This document shows positions 22,771 through 32,182 of a stretch of DNA of 64,000 nt, piece by piece. How positions within the stretch are numbered: the first letter of the stretch is position 1; the number at the start of each line of letters is the position of its first letter. Under the pieces are notes generated by a model that saw nothing but the letters and a program-made list of their open reading frames with translations, was not told where the DNA came from and did no database searches. Location of the stretch: contig JAHZHL010000020.1 in the NCBI GenBank assembly GCA_019420305.1, forward strand, positions 124,001 to 188,000, written 5' to 3'. The stretch comes from Bacillota bacterium. Lineage in GTDB: Bacteria; Bacillota; Clostridia; Peptostreptococcales; Anaerovoracaceae. Both the position numbers and the translations under genes were made by a program.

Positions 22771-24000
22771 CTAGACCAGTTTGTTGATCAGATCCAGCAT
22801 AGAAAGCATGGCGTAGTTGCGGTTCCAGTTCCGGTTCACGTTCCGCATCTGGATTTTCCGGCATACGGTTTTCCCCCGGTAAAACGCTCCGATATATACA
22901 AGACCCACCGGCTTTTCGGCGCTCCCGCCGCCCGGACCCGCGATTCCGGTAACGGAAACACAGACATCGCTCCCGCTGACCCGGTGCAGCCCTTCCGCCA
23001 TTTCCCTGGCCGTTTCCTCACTGACCGCGCCATAGTCTTTCAGAGTTTCCTCACGCACTCCCAGTTCCTGCATTTTCGCTTCGTTGCTGTAAGTGACCAG
23101 GGAGCGGTCAAACACTTCCGAAATTCCGGGAACTCCCGTCATAGCGGCGGCAAACATTCCTCCTGTGCAGGATTCGGCGCTGGAAAGTGAAAGTCCCTTG
23201 TCCATCAGTTTTTTTGCCACAACATCGACCAGCTCTTCGTCATCGCAGCTGTAAATAAATTCTCCAATCCTCTCCTGAACCTTCTGGAGCATGGCGTCCA
23301 CCGCCTGCCTGGCCTCTTCTTTTGTCTCCCGCTTTGAGGCAATCCGCAGACAGCATTCCCCTTCCTTGGCGTATGTCGCAAGGGTGGGATCGGTCTGCCC
23401 GTCAATTAAGGGGAGCAGTTTTGTTTCCAGCATGGATTCCCCGATTCCAAAGGTCCGGATCATACGGTAGAAAATCGTGCTTTCCGATTTTTTCTCAAGG
23501 TACGGAAGCACTTTTCTTTCAAACATGCGGGTCATTTCCCTGGGCGGCCCCGGCATGCAGATAATGATTTTGCCTTCCCGTTCCAGGGCAAATCCCGGAG
23601 CGGTTCCCGCGTCATTATCGAAAACAACCGCTCCTGACGGCATATAGGCCTGTTTTTTATTGTTCTCCGTCATCACCCGGTTCTGCTTTTTAAAGTAGCT
23701 CTCCAGTTTGTTCATGGTCTCTTCATGCAGAACCAGTTCATCCTTCATCGCTCTGCAGACGATCTCCTTTGTCAGATCATCCTGCGTCGGTCCGAGTCCT
23801 CCGGTTGTCAGAATCAGATCGCAGTCCTTGAAAATGATATCGATCATTTCTTCAAGACGCCCCGGATTATCGCCTACCGTATGATGATACATCACGTCAA
23901 AACCCAGCAGATTCAGCTGCCGGGACAAGTATACCGTATTGGTATTGGTAATCTGACCGAAAAGCAGTTCGGTCCCTACGCTCAAGATCGCGGATTTCAT
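22771..24000 (-). CDS. cinA: CinA family protein (ADP-ribose pyrophosphatase / NMN deamidase)
   Basis: The 409-residue protein has both CinA parts. The N-terminal COG1058 domain (about 1-170) starts MKSAILSVGTELLFGQITNT and contains TTGGLGPTQDDLTKE. The C-terminal nicotinamide-mononucleotide deamidase domain (about 255-405) carries SSAESCTGGMFAAAMTG, VTYSNEAKM and GIAGPGGG. It takes part in pyridine-nucleotide recycling, and CinA genes are often linked to recA. It follows pgsA by 34 bp and has GAAGGGG before the ATG. Confidence 0.93.
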   Translation of the reverse strand: MKSAILSVGTELLFGQITNTNTVYLSRQLNLLGFDVMYHHTVGDNPGRLEEMIDIIFKDCDLILTTGGLGPTQDDLTKEIVCRAMKDELVLHEETMNKLESYFKKQNRVMTENNKKQAYMPSGAVVFDNDAGTAPGFALEREGKIIICMPGPPREMTRMFERKVLPYLEKKSESTIFYRMIRTFGIGESMLETKLLPLIDGQTDPTLATYAKEGECCLRIASKRETKEEARQAVDAMLQKVQERIGEFIYSCDDEELVDVVAKKLMDKGLSLSSAESCTGGMFAAAMTGVPGISEVFDRSLVTYSNEAKMQELGVREETLKDYGAVSEETAREMAEGLHRVSGSDVCVSVTGIAGPGGGSAEKPVGLVYIGAFYRGKTVCRKIQMRNVNRNWNRNYAMLSMLDLINKLV

Positions 24001-24034
24001 GTCACCCCTTCTTTCCGTTCCGTTTTCTCTGTCG

Positions 24035-24562
24035 CTACATGGACAGCAGCTGTCTGTTTTTCACAATATACTCAATGCCGGAAATAATCGTCATCGCCAC
24101 CGCGATCCAGAGGAAAATCTGATCCAGCGGAACCCCGATATAACGGCACGGCCAGTTGTCAAGCAGCAGCAGGGGAATCGCGATCATCTGGGTAATGGTT
24201 TTGATCTTGCCCGTTGTTCCCGCCGCGATAACGATTCCTTCCGAAGCAGCTACTTGCCTGAGGCCTGTAACGGCAAATTCTCTCGCTAAAATGACAATTA
24301 CCATCCAACCTGCCACATCTCCCAGTTCTACAAGGCAGACCAGGGCGGCCATTACCAGTAGTTTGTCCGCCAGCGGATCCATCAGTTTGCCGAAATTCGT
24401 AACCAGATTGTATTTCCTGGCAATATGTCCGTCCAGCATATCGGTCAGCGCGGCGGCGATAAAAATAATCGTAGCCGAATAGCGGTGCCCCATAAGCAGC
24501 ACCACGATAAAGACCGGTATTGCAATAATTCGTAAAAGCGTCAGTTTGTTTGGCAAATTCAT
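24035..24562 (-). CDS. pgsA: CDP-diacylglycerol-glycerol-3-phosphate 3-phosphatidyltransferase
   Basis: The 175-residue membrane enzyme has the CDP-alcohol phosphotransferase signature D-G-x2-A-R-x8-G-x3-D-x3-D, seen as DGHIARKYN followed by GKLMDPLADK, and about five hydrophobic helices. It makes phosphatidylglycerol phosphate, the first step to phosphatidylglycerol and cardiolipin. Its ATG overlaps the rimO stop as ATGA, so the two are translationally coupled. Confidence 0.94.
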   Translation of the reverse strand: MNLPNKLTLLRIIAIPVFIVVLLMGHRYSATIIFIAAALTDMLDGHIARKYNLVTNFGKLMDPLADKLLVMAALVCLVELGDVAGWMVIVILAREFAVTGLRQVAASEGIVIAAGTTGKIKTITQMIAIPLLLLDNWPCRYIGVPLDQIFLWIAVAMTIISGIEYIVKNRQLLSM

Positions 24563-25878
24563 TTTAAAACCTCCCTGCCTGCCAGATCATAATCAAAAGC
24601 ATCTGTAATTTCAACATTTGTAAAGTCTCCGGGAACCAGATCGCGTTCCGATGTGAAAATCACCGCATTGTCGATCTCCGGGGCATCCCACACCGTCCTT
24701 CCGATATAACTCCCGTCCTCATCCTGTTCCTCTACCAGAACCGCAAGCGTCCTGCCGATTTTAGAGCGGTTGGATTCCAGTGATAGTTCAAGCTGCGCGC
24801 GCATAATGGCATCCTGCCTACGAGATTTGACTTCCTCCGGAATCTGGTCCTCCATTTCCGCGGCAGGCGTTCCCTCCTCCTGGGAATAGGTAAATACGCC
24901 AAGCCGTTCAAATCCGGTTTCCTCCGCGAAGGAAAGCAGTTCTTCAAAATCTTCTTCCGTTTCGCCGGGGAAGCCGGTAATAAACGTCGTACGGATATGA
25001 ATCTCCGGAATCGCGTTTCTCAATCTTGCGATGGTGCCGCGGATGCCCGCGGAAGTTGAACGCCGGTTCATCGCCTTCAGCATCCGATCGCTTATATGCT
25101 GAAGGGGAATGTCAATATACGGGCAGATCTTCTCTTCTTCCGCCATAACCTGAATCAGTTCATCCGTAATCCGGTCTTCATAGCAGTACATCAGCCGTAT
25201 CCAGGAGATTCCTTCAATCCGGCACAGCTTTCGGAGCAGCTCCGGCAGAACATATCCGCCATAAAGATCGATTCCGTAAGCCGTCACATCCTGGGCAATC
25301 AGGATCAGTTCCCGGCAGCCGTTTTCCGCAAGAAACTCCGCCTCTTTCAGGATCGCCTCCTGCGTCCGGCTCCGGTATGCGCCGCGTATCCGCGGGATCA
25401 CACAGTACGCACATACATTGTCGCAGCCCTCCGCGATTTTCAGGGTGGCGCTATAGGGATTATCCGCCAGCTTGCGGAACGGAGACTCTTTATAGCGCTC
25501 GCCGCATCCGCTGCGGTATTTCTCCCGTTTTCCCTTTATAAAATGTTCCAGAACAGAAGGAAGCCGCTCATAGTCATTCACGCCTAAAAACAAATCAACC
25601 TCCGGCATTTCCTCATAAAGTTCATCTTCATACCGCTGTGAAAGACATCCGGTAACCGCCAGAATCGCGTCTTCCCGCTTGCAGTCCGCCATCTGAAAAA
25701 TACGTTCAATGGACTCGGTTTTCGCATCGTTGATAAAGCCGCAGGTATTCACGATAACCGCGTCTGCCAGTTCCGGCGCTTCCACCATCCGGTGCCCCGC
25801 GTGCTCCAGTATTCCCGCCGCTGTCTCCGAGTCATTAAAATTTTTCAGACAGCCCAGTGTTTCCATATAGATATCCAT
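24559..25878 (-). CDS. rimO: Ribosomal protein S12 methylthiotransferase RimO
   Basis: A full 439-residue RimO. The N-terminal MTTase domain has METLGCLKNFNDSE with cluster Cys residues (also VNTCGF and AVTGCLSQR), the radical-SAM core has GCDNVCAYCVIP (CxxxCxxC), and a C-terminal TRAM region follows. The TLGCLKNFNDSE form separates RimO from MiaB. It methylthiolates an aspartate of ribosomal protein S12 using two iron-sulfur clusters. The start abuts the ftsK stop codon. Confidence 0.95.
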   Translation of the reverse strand: MDIYMETLGCLKNFNDSETAAGILEHAGHRMVEAPELADAVIVNTCGFINDAKTESIERIFQMADCKREDAILAVTGCLSQRYEDELYEEMPEVDLFLGVNDYERLPSVLEHFIKGKREKYRSGCGERYKESPFRKLADNPYSATLKIAEGCDNVCAYCVIPRIRGAYRSRTQEAILKEAEFLAENGCRELILIAQDVTAYGIDLYGGYVLPELLRKLCRIEGISWIRLMYCYEDRITDELIQVMAEEEKICPYIDIPLQHISDRMLKAMNRRSTSAGIRGTIARLRNAIPEIHIRTTFITGFPGETEEDFEELLSFAEETGFERLGVFTYSQEEGTPAAEMEDQIPEEVKSRRQDAIMRAQLELSLESNRSKIGRTLAVLVEEQDEDGSYIGRTVWDAPEIDNAVIFTSERDLVPGDFTNVEITDAFDYDLAGREVLK

Positions 25879-28506
25879 TTATCCTTCCTGTAAATCCTCC
25901 GTCTCTTTTTTCAGGTTTTCCAGTTCCTCCTCCGTCATTAATACCTGTCTCTTTTTACTGCCGTCGGCAGGCCCGACGATGCCCCGCGCTTCCATCTGAT
26001 CCACAATTCTTGCCGCCCGGTTGTATCCGACGCGGAACCTTCTCTGCAGCATGGAAACCGAAGCGCCCCCTTCCGCGACCACCATCTCAATGGCGTCCGG
26101 AAGAAGCTCGTCCGCATCGGCAGCCTGTCCCTGGACGCCGCCTTTGTCGATGGTTTCGATCACATCCTCTGAGTATTCGGTCTTGTCCACCTGGCCTTTT
26201 ACAAATTCGATGACCTTATGCACCTCGGAATCTGAAATAAACGACCCCTGTACCCGCACAGGCTTTCCGCTGCCGATTGGACTGAACAGCATGTCCCCTT
26301 TGCCTACCAGCTTTTCCGCTCCGGACATATCCAGAATCGTTCTGGAGTCAAACTGAGAGGACACGGCAAAAGCAATCCGTGAAGGAATATTGGCCTTGAT
26401 GACACCGGTAATGACATCCACGGACGGTCTCTGAGTCGCGACAATCAGATGCATGCCCGCGGCTCTCGCTTTCTGGGCCAGCTTGCAGATCGAATCCTCC
26501 ACCTGGGAAGGCGCCGACATCATCAGATCCGCCAGCTCGTCAATGATAATGACAACCTGAGGCAGGAAGGCGTCCGGCTCTCCCCGTCCGGTTACCAGTT
26601 CGTTATAGCTTCCCAGATCCCGAACGCCCTCTTCCGCGAATTTCTTGTACCGCTTTTCCATTTCCGCTACCGCCCAGTTAAGCGCGGCCGCGGCCTTCGG
26701 CGGATCGGTCACCACCGGAATCAGAAGATGCGGAATTTCATTGTAGTTGGCAAGTTCCACGACCTTCGGATCGATCAGCACCAGTTTGACTTCCTCCGGT
26801 CTTGCCTTATATAGAATACTGGTGATAATACTGTTGACACATACGCTTTTTCCCGAACCGGTAGAGCCGGCAATCAGCAGATGGGGCATTCCTTTCAGAT
26901 CCGCGACAACCGCTTTTCCGCTGATATCCTTTCCCACAGCAAAGGATATTTTGGATTCCGCCTGTTTAAACTCCGCGGAGTCGATAATCTCCCGGATGGT
27001 CACCATATTGACCTTATCATTTTCAACTTCAATGCCCACTGCGGCCTTTCCCGGAATCGGCGCCTCAATCCGGATACTCTTTGCTTCCAGATTCAGCGCG
27101 ATGTCATCCGCCAGATTTACAATGCTTTTTACCTTAACGCCTACATTGGGGTGAATCTCATAACGAGTGACCGTCGGCCCCTGTGTCACCTTCACCACCT
27201 CCGCGTCAATGCGGAAATTATGGAGGGTTTCTTCCAGCTTCATGGCTCTGGCCCGCAGTTCTGAGCTTCCGGTTCGATCCTTTCTCGCTTTCGGCCTGTT
27301 CAGAAGGTCAAGCGGCGGGAACCGGTAATCCGCGAGAGGCTCCGCCTTGTCATTGATCTCATCCGGATCAAGTTCCGCGCTTTCGGCCTGGCTCTTTGTC
27401 ATTTTCTCCGGAGGTTTTCTCCTGACAGGCGCGGCGGCAATCGTATCTGAATGCTCCTGCCGCGGTTCCGTTCTTTCTTCTGCCGTCTCCTCCTCATCGG
27501 GAAGCCCGGTTCCCGGCTGCGGCTGCAGTTCATGTCCATCCAGCCCGAAAGCAGGCTGCACGCCGTATGTACCGGCGGGTTCCGGTTCTTCCGAAAGTCC
27601 GTATCCGGAAGAAACCGATCCTTCATCCCCGAACAAATCATCGTTTTCCATATATGCCAGGATCTGTTTCTGTCCGCTGGAAATCCGTCCCGGCGTATAA
27701 GAGGTTTCTTCACCGCGCGCCCCGCGTTCTTCCCGCTTCAGCCGCTCCCGCAGAGGCGTGCGTTTTCTTTCCTTCTCCCGTTTTTCGGTTCCGTCTGTCA
27801 AAACGGGCTGTGTCTCTCCCCTGGATACCGGGCCGGACACCGGAAGTCTTTTAGACGCTTCCCGTTCTTCCTCCTCCCATTCCGCTTCTCTTCTGGCCTG
27901 TCTTTTTTCCGCGGCCCGCTCTGTGAATCTGGAAACCGGGGTATTGATAATCAGAAGCAAACAAATAATAATCACAACGACTGCAATCATATACAGGCCC
28001 GGGATTCCAAACGCCTTTACAATCAGGCTTCCCACATACATTCCCAAAAGCCCGCCGCTGTCCAGCACAATCCCGTCATTATAGTAGTCCACCGCGTCCG
28101 GAAGTCCGAATCCCAGCATCTGCGGATCCAGAAACCGGGCGGAGTTCAAAAATGCCGCCATCAGCAGAATGATAAACAGCAGCAGCAGCGCTTTTCTTCC
28201 AATATGAATCGTTTTTTTGGCAAACAGCAGAATGCCGTACAAAATCAGGTAGTAGGGAAACGCGTAGGCTACCGCTCCCAGGCATCCCTTGAAGAACTCA
28301 GACAGCGCTTCCCCCACCGCGCCTGCCGCATGAGTCTGGAACGCCACGGCGAGAAACGCGCCGACCGCAATGATCAGAATCGCCCAGATCTCGTCCCGTA
28401 CATTCGGATCCATCCCCTTTTTTTCTGTCCGAGCCGCCTCCCGTCCCTTTGTATTTCTTTTTCCGGAACTGGCAGTTCTTCCGTTTTTTCGCTTTTTTTC
28501 TGTCAT
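25879..28506 (-). CDS. ftsK: DNA translocase FtsK/SpoIIIE family
   Basis: The 875-residue protein has four membrane helices at about 35-190, a Glu/Arg/Pro-rich linker of about 230 residues, and the RecA-like motor: Walker A GSTGSGKSVCVNS, LVLIDPKVVEL and VVIIIDELADLMM. A C-terminal gamma winged-helix (MLQRRFRVGYNRAARIVDQM) reads polar DNA sequences. It pumps chromosomal DNA through septa in division or sporulation. The long charged linker is variable in the family. A TATAAT on the minus strand near 28550 is a possible -10; the start codon is at 28506. Confidence 0.95.
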   Translation of the reverse strand: MTEKKRKNGRTASSGKRNTKGREAARTEKKGMDPNVRDEIWAILIIAVGAFLAVAFQTHAAGAVGEALSEFFKGCLGAVAYAFPYYLILYGILLFAKKTIHIGRKALLLLFIILLMAAFLNSARFLDPQMLGFGLPDAVDYYNDGIVLDSGGLLGMYVGSLIVKAFGIPGLYMIAVVVIIICLLLIINTPVSRFTERAAEKRQARREAEWEEEEREASKRLPVSGPVSRGETQPVLTDGTEKREKERKRTPLRERLKREERGARGEETSYTPGRISSGQKQILAYMENDDLFGDEGSVSSGYGLSEEPEPAGTYGVQPAFGLDGHELQPQPGTGLPDEEETAEERTEPRQEHSDTIAAAPVRRKPPEKMTKSQAESAELDPDEINDKAEPLADYRFPPLDLLNRPKARKDRTGSSELRARAMKLEETLHNFRIDAEVVKVTQGPTVTRYEIHPNVGVKVKSIVNLADDIALNLEAKSIRIEAPIPGKAAVGIEVENDKVNMVTIREIIDSAEFKQAESKISFAVGKDISGKAVVADLKGMPHLLIAGSTGSGKSVCVNSIITSILYKARPEEVKLVLIDPKVVELANYNEIPHLLIPVVTDPPKAAAALNWAVAEMEKRYKKFAEEGVRDLGSYNELVTGRGEPDAFLPQVVIIIDELADLMMSAPSQVEDSICKLAQKARAAGMHLIVATQRPSVDVITGVIKANIPSRIAFAVSSQFDSRTILDMSGAEKLVGKGDMLFSPIGSGKPVRVQGSFISDSEVHKVIEFVKGQVDKTEYSEDVIETIDKGGVQGQAADADELLPDAIEMVVAEGGASVSMLQRRFRVGYNRAARIVDQMEARGIVGPADGSKKRQVLMTEEELENLKKETEDLQEG

Positions 28507-28600
28507 CGCTTACCCCTTCTTCCTGTATTCTGTGCAGAAAAAATCAACATATATTATAACACAATCCTAATGAAAAACATATAAAAATATAGGGAAAGGT

Positions 28601-28630
28601 TTTACAAAGTACGGCAGGTAGTGGTACAAT
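28601..28630 (+). promoter_or_regulatory. asd promoter
   Basis: TTTACA (28601-28606), 18 bp, TACAAT (28625-28630), plus strand. The leader to the asd start is only about 25 nt and holds an AGGAGG site, too short for a lysine riboswitch. Confidence 0.65.
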
Positions 28631-28662
28631 AAAGACATTAAGCATTCAGGAGGAAAAAAGAA

Positions 28663-29655
28663 ATGAACAAAAAACCGAATATCGCAATTGTAGGCGCCAC
28701 CGGGGTCGTCGGCTCTACGTTCCTCAAGGTATTAGAGGAACGGGATTTCCCTTTTGAAAATATATACATGATGGCCTCTTCCAAATCCGCGGGAAAAACC
28801 GTCACATTTAAAGGAAAGGACTATGTTGTGGAAGAACTGAACGAACATTCTTTCGACAAGGACATTGATATCGCCCTCTTTTCCGCGGGCGGCGCTACCA
28901 GCGAAAAATACGCGCCTATCGCCGCGCAGCACGGTGTAACGGTCGTGGATAACAGCAGCGCCTGGAGAATGGATAAAGAAGTTCCCCTTGTTGTACCGGA
29001 GGTAAACCCCGCGGATATCGAATGGAACCACGGCATTATCGCAAACCCCAACTGCTCGACGATTCAGGCCATGGTTGTACTGAAGCCGCTTCATGACAAA
29101 TACAAAATCAAGCGGGTGATTTACTCCACATACCAGGCAGTCTCCGGTTCCGGAGTCAAAGGAATCAGCGATCTGTCCGAGGGTCTTAAGGGAAACGACA
29201 AATGTGAAGCCTATCCTCATCCCATCGCGGGGAATTGTCTGCCCCACATAGATGTATTCCTCGACAACGGCTATACAAAAGAGGAAATGAAAATGATCAA
29301 CGAAACCCATAAAATTCTCGGCGACGACAACATCAAGGTAACGGCGACCACAGTCCGCGTTCCGGTATTCGACTCTCACAGCGAGTCTATCAATATTGAA
29401 TTCGAAAACCCCATCGACGTGGACGAGGTGCGGGAACTGCTGGCGAACTCTCCCGGCATCATTGTACAGGACGATCCGGCGAACAATGTATATCCTCTCG
29501 CGCGTGAAGCCGCAGGCACCAACGAGGTGTATGTAGGCCGCATCCGCAGAGATTATTCAGTTGATAATGGAATCAACCTGTGGGTCGTTGCGGACAATAT
29601 CCGCAAAGGAGCCGCTACCAATGCGGTTCAGATCGCGGAGGAACTGATCAAATAA
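28663..29655 (+). CDS. asd: Aspartate-semialdehyde dehydrogenase
   Basis: The 330-residue enzyme starts MNKKPNIAIVGATGVVGSTF with the NADP loop, and carries the catalytic cysteine in NPNCSTIQ and the substrate-binding EAYPHPIAGN segment. It reduces aspartyl phosphate to the semialdehyde, the branch point to lysine/diaminopimelate, threonine and methionine. dapA follows after 23 bp, so the pair forms the entry to diaminopimelate for peptidoglycan and spore dipicolinate. ATG at 28663 follows AGGAGG. Confidence 0.96.
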   Translation: MNKKPNIAIVGATGVVGSTFLKVLEERDFPFENIYMMASSKSAGKTVTFKGKDYVVEELNEHSFDKDIDIALFSAGGATSEKYAPIAAQHGVTVVDNSSAWRMDKEVPLVVPEVNPADIEWNHGIIANPNCSTIQAMVVLKPLHDKYKIKRVIYSTYQAVSGSGVKGISDLSEGLKGNDKCEAYPHPIAGNCLPHIDVFLDNGYTKEEMKMINETHKILGDDNIKVTATTVRVPVFDSHSESINIEFENPIDVDEVRELLANSPGIIVQDDPANNVYPLAREAAGTNEVYVGRIRRDYSVDNGINLWVVADNIRKGAATNAVQIAEELIK

Positions 29656-29678
29656 ATTAAGTGAAAGGATGATGCAGC

Positions 29679-30560
29679 GTGACCTTGTTTAAAGGCGCCG
29701 GCACAGCTCTCGTCACCCCCTTTTCTGAAGGGCGCGTGGACTATGACAGACTGAAAGGTCTGCTGGACTGGCAGGTTTCTTCCGGGATTGACGCGATTGT
29801 AAGCTGCGGAACAACCGGAGAAGCATCAACACTTAATGATGAAGAACATATCCGTACGGTAACATTTACGGTAGATGCAGTAAAGAAAAAGGTGCCTGTC
29901 ATCGCAGGCGCCGGAAGCAACGATACCGCCCACGCCGTATTTATGGCGCAGGCACTGGAAAACGCAGGCGCGGATGGCCTTCTGATGGTCACCCCCTACT
30001 ATAATAAGTGTACACAGAAAGGACTTATGAAACACTACGAGAAAATTGCGGATTCGGTTGATATTCCAATCATTCTCTATTCCGTTCCCGGAAGGACTGG
30101 TGTGAACATAAGTCCTTCTTCTGTAAAGGAGCTTTCCGGACACCCCAATATCTGCGGGATCAAGGAAGCCAGCGGCAATATGTCTCAGGTTGTGGAAATC
30201 GCAAGATATGTGTCCGATGATTTCGCCCTTTATTCGGGAAACGACGACATGATCGTCCCGCCGCTTTCGGTCGGCGGCGTCGGAGCGATTTCCACGGTAT
30301 CCAACATTATTCCTTCCGATACGAGCCGCATGATCCACAAATATCTTCGCGGCGATGTGAAGACAGCGAAGAAGATGCAGCTTGCCATGAAGCCTCTGAT
30401 CGACGCGATGTTCATTGAAGTAAACCCGATCCCCGTAAAGGCGGCTCTTTCCATGATGGATAAGATCGCTCCCGAGTACCGCATGCCTCTGTGCGAAGCT
30501 TCCAATCTTTCCCTCTACGAGATTATGACACAGATGAAGGATTACGGTCTGATTCAGTAG
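29679..30560 (+). CDS. dapA: 4-hydroxy-tetrahydrodipicolinate synthase
   Basis: A 293-residue DapA with a GTG start. Signatures are SCGTTGEASTL (phosphate-binding Thr pair), YSVPGRTGVN (catalytic Tyr) and GIKEAS (Schiff-base Lys). It condenses pyruvate with aspartate semialdehyde made by the preceding gene. The GTG fits the expected N-terminus MTLFKGAGTALVTPF and follows GAAAGGAT. A strong terminator follows. Confidence 0.96.
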   Translation: MTLFKGAGTALVTPFSEGRVDYDRLKGLLDWQVSSGIDAIVSCGTTGEASTLNDEEHIRTVTFTVDAVKKKVPVIAGAGSNDTAHAVFMAQALENAGADGLLMVTPYYNKCTQKGLMKHYEKIADSVDIPIILYSVPGRTGVNISPSSVKELSGHPNICGIKEASGNMSQVVEIARYVSDDFALYSGNDDMIVPPLSVGGVGAISTVSNIIPSDTSRMIHKYLRGDVKTAKKMQLAMKPLIDAMFIEVNPIPVKAALSMMDKIAPEYRMPLCEASNLSLYEIMTQMKDYGLIQ

Positions 30561-30580
30561 CGGAATCTTATCTTCTCACA

Positions 30581-30617
30581 AAAAACTGCCGCGCCTGACT
30601 CTGCGCGGCAGTTTTTG
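30581..30617. terminator. Bidirectional terminator of asd-dapA and the amidase pair
   Basis: ACTGCCGCG pairs with CGCGGCAGT around a ten-base loop, flanked by AAAAA and TTTTT, so it can stop transcription from dapA on the plus strand and from the convergent amidase genes. Confidence 0.85.
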
Positions 30618-30643
30618 GATCGTCCCGTTCCGGTTGTTTCTTT

Positions 30644-32167
30644 TTATTTCGCTTTTCTACTTACCGTCCTGCTGTATTCGCTGTAAACTTTTCTGCCCTT
30701 TATTTTCCGGTAAGCCCGCACTTTGTAATAATACCGTTTTCCCTTTTTCAATCCGGAATTCATATAGCTTCTGGAACGTTTCAAGGTCCGGATCCGCCGG
30801 TAGTTCCCGTTCTTTTTCTTTGCTCTGGAGACAACATATCCTGTGGCTCCGGCCACTTTCTTCCATTTTACTGTAATCTCCCGCCTGCCTGTCCGAATCC
30901 TGACAGATGGTTTTGCCGGGCGTACTTTCCTGAATTTTACAGACGACCACGCGCTGTATCTGGTCGTCCCTCCCGATTTGCGGTAAGCGCGCATTTTATA
31001 GTAATACGTTTTCCCCGTTGTAAGTCCGCGGTTTATGAACTTAAGCGCGGAGCCGCTTTTCACGGTCCGCACTTTCTTATAGGAACCGTTCTTTTTACGG
31101 GAACGGTAAATCTCATATCCGTGCGCTCCGATGGACTTGTTCCATTTCAGCGTCAGCGTTCTGTAATTGGTGTTAGAAATACGGATAGAAGGCTTTTTCA
31201 GAGGAATGGTACTGCTTCCTCCTTTGCTGAGTCCGTAATAAACCGCAATGACAGCCGCTTCCGCTTCTGCCATCTTTTTTAAATTGGCACTGCTGGACAG
31301 CCATTTCGCGGCAGCCAGGTTCGTGTGAAAGGAATGCTCCAGAATCATCCCCTTTGTTCCCACTGATTTGGAACCTCTGAGCACACCATAGTATTCGGTC
31401 CTCTTGTCTTTGTTCAGCCTCTGCCAGACCTGGTAACCCTGCTTTGTGTTCATCACAGACTCGATCGTCTGCCCCAGCATAATCGCCAGGGAATCCTTCG
31501 TATTCCCCTTCTGGGTAATAATCAGAGGGTAGTCTGTGGATTTGGATCCTGTGGCGTTGGAGTGAAGAGAGAGGAACAGATCATAACCCCTGGAGGCGGT
31601 TCCCCGTTCATATACGCCTAAATCCCTCCCCTGGGAGCTTCTGGTGGTATCCACCACAACATTCGCGTATTCTTCCAGTTCCCGCTTCAGCTCATTTTGC
31701 AGTTTCCATGTCATCTGCGATTCATAGTAGGATTTCAGAACCGGGCTGCGGTTTATTTTTCCGTAATGTCCGGCATCCAGCATAACAAATACATATCCGC
31801 TGCTTTTGTGAAAGCCTGCCTGCACCGTCGTGTCCTCTTCGGGATAAATAGTCCAGACAAAGGAACGGCCTGAGGATACGGGACCGCTTACTGTGCTGTC
31901 CGGTTCTTTTCCGTTTATCCGGATAAACGACACTCCGTAGCCTTTTGACGGTGTAACAATCACTTTCACGCCATTTTTCGCATCTTCTTCGGTCACAGAC
32001 GAGGGATTCACGGAGACGGTTCCTCCCGCGCTCTGAGCCGCCTTTATCTGAAAGACCTCTTCGTCTCCCCCGCTCTCTACCGCAAACACGCCCGGAGCAA
32101 AGGGAGACATCGTTGCCGCCAGGATCGCGCAGAGAAGCAGACTGAAAATTCTGGCCGCAGTCTTCAA
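30644..32167 (-). CDS. Secreted N-acetylmuramoyl-L-alanine amidase with two FN3-type domains
   Basis: Residues 1-29 are a signal peptide (IFSLLLCAILAATMSPFA). About 40-118 is a beta-rich repeat seen in surface proteins. The amidase_3 catalytic domain (about 128-305) has LDAGHYGKINRSP, YYESQMTWKLQNEL, LFLSLHSNA and the catalytic ILEHSFHTN. Two fibronectin type III-like domains of about 90 residues follow (WNKSIGAHGYEIYRS and WKKVAGATGYVVSRA), very basic at the end. It cleaves the sugar-peptide bond of peptidoglycan. The catalytic domain is close to that of the next gene, 15 bp upstream, but the tail is different. Confidence 0.9.
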   Translation of the reverse strand: MKTAARIFSLLLCAILAATMSPFAPGVFAVESGGDEEVFQIKAAQSAGGTVSVNPSSVTEEDAKNGVKVIVTPSKGYGVSFIRINGKEPDSTVSGPVSSGRSFVWTIYPEEDTTVQAGFHKSSGYVFVMLDAGHYGKINRSPVLKSYYESQMTWKLQNELKRELEEYANVVVDTTRSSQGRDLGVYERGTASRGYDLFLSLHSNATGSKSTDYPLIITQKGNTKDSLAIMLGQTIESVMNTKQGYQVWQRLNKDKRTEYYGVLRGSKSVGTKGMILEHSFHTNLAAAKWLSSSANLKKMAEAEAAVIAVYYGLSKGGSSTIPLKKPSIRISNTNYRTLTLKWNKSIGAHGYEIYRSRKKNGSYKKVRTVKSGSALKFINRGLTTGKTYYYKMRAYRKSGGTTRYSAWSSVKFRKVRPAKPSVRIRTGRREITVKWKKVAGATGYVVSRAKKKNGNYRRIRTLKRSRSYMNSGLKKGKRYYYKVRAYRKIKGRKVYSEYSRTVSRKAK

Positions 32168-32182
32168 TTTTCCTCACGCTCC

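Noticed and set aside
28560..28662. Lysine riboswitch before asd
   Set aside because: The leader from the promoter to the start codon is only about 25 nt, too short for the aptamer.
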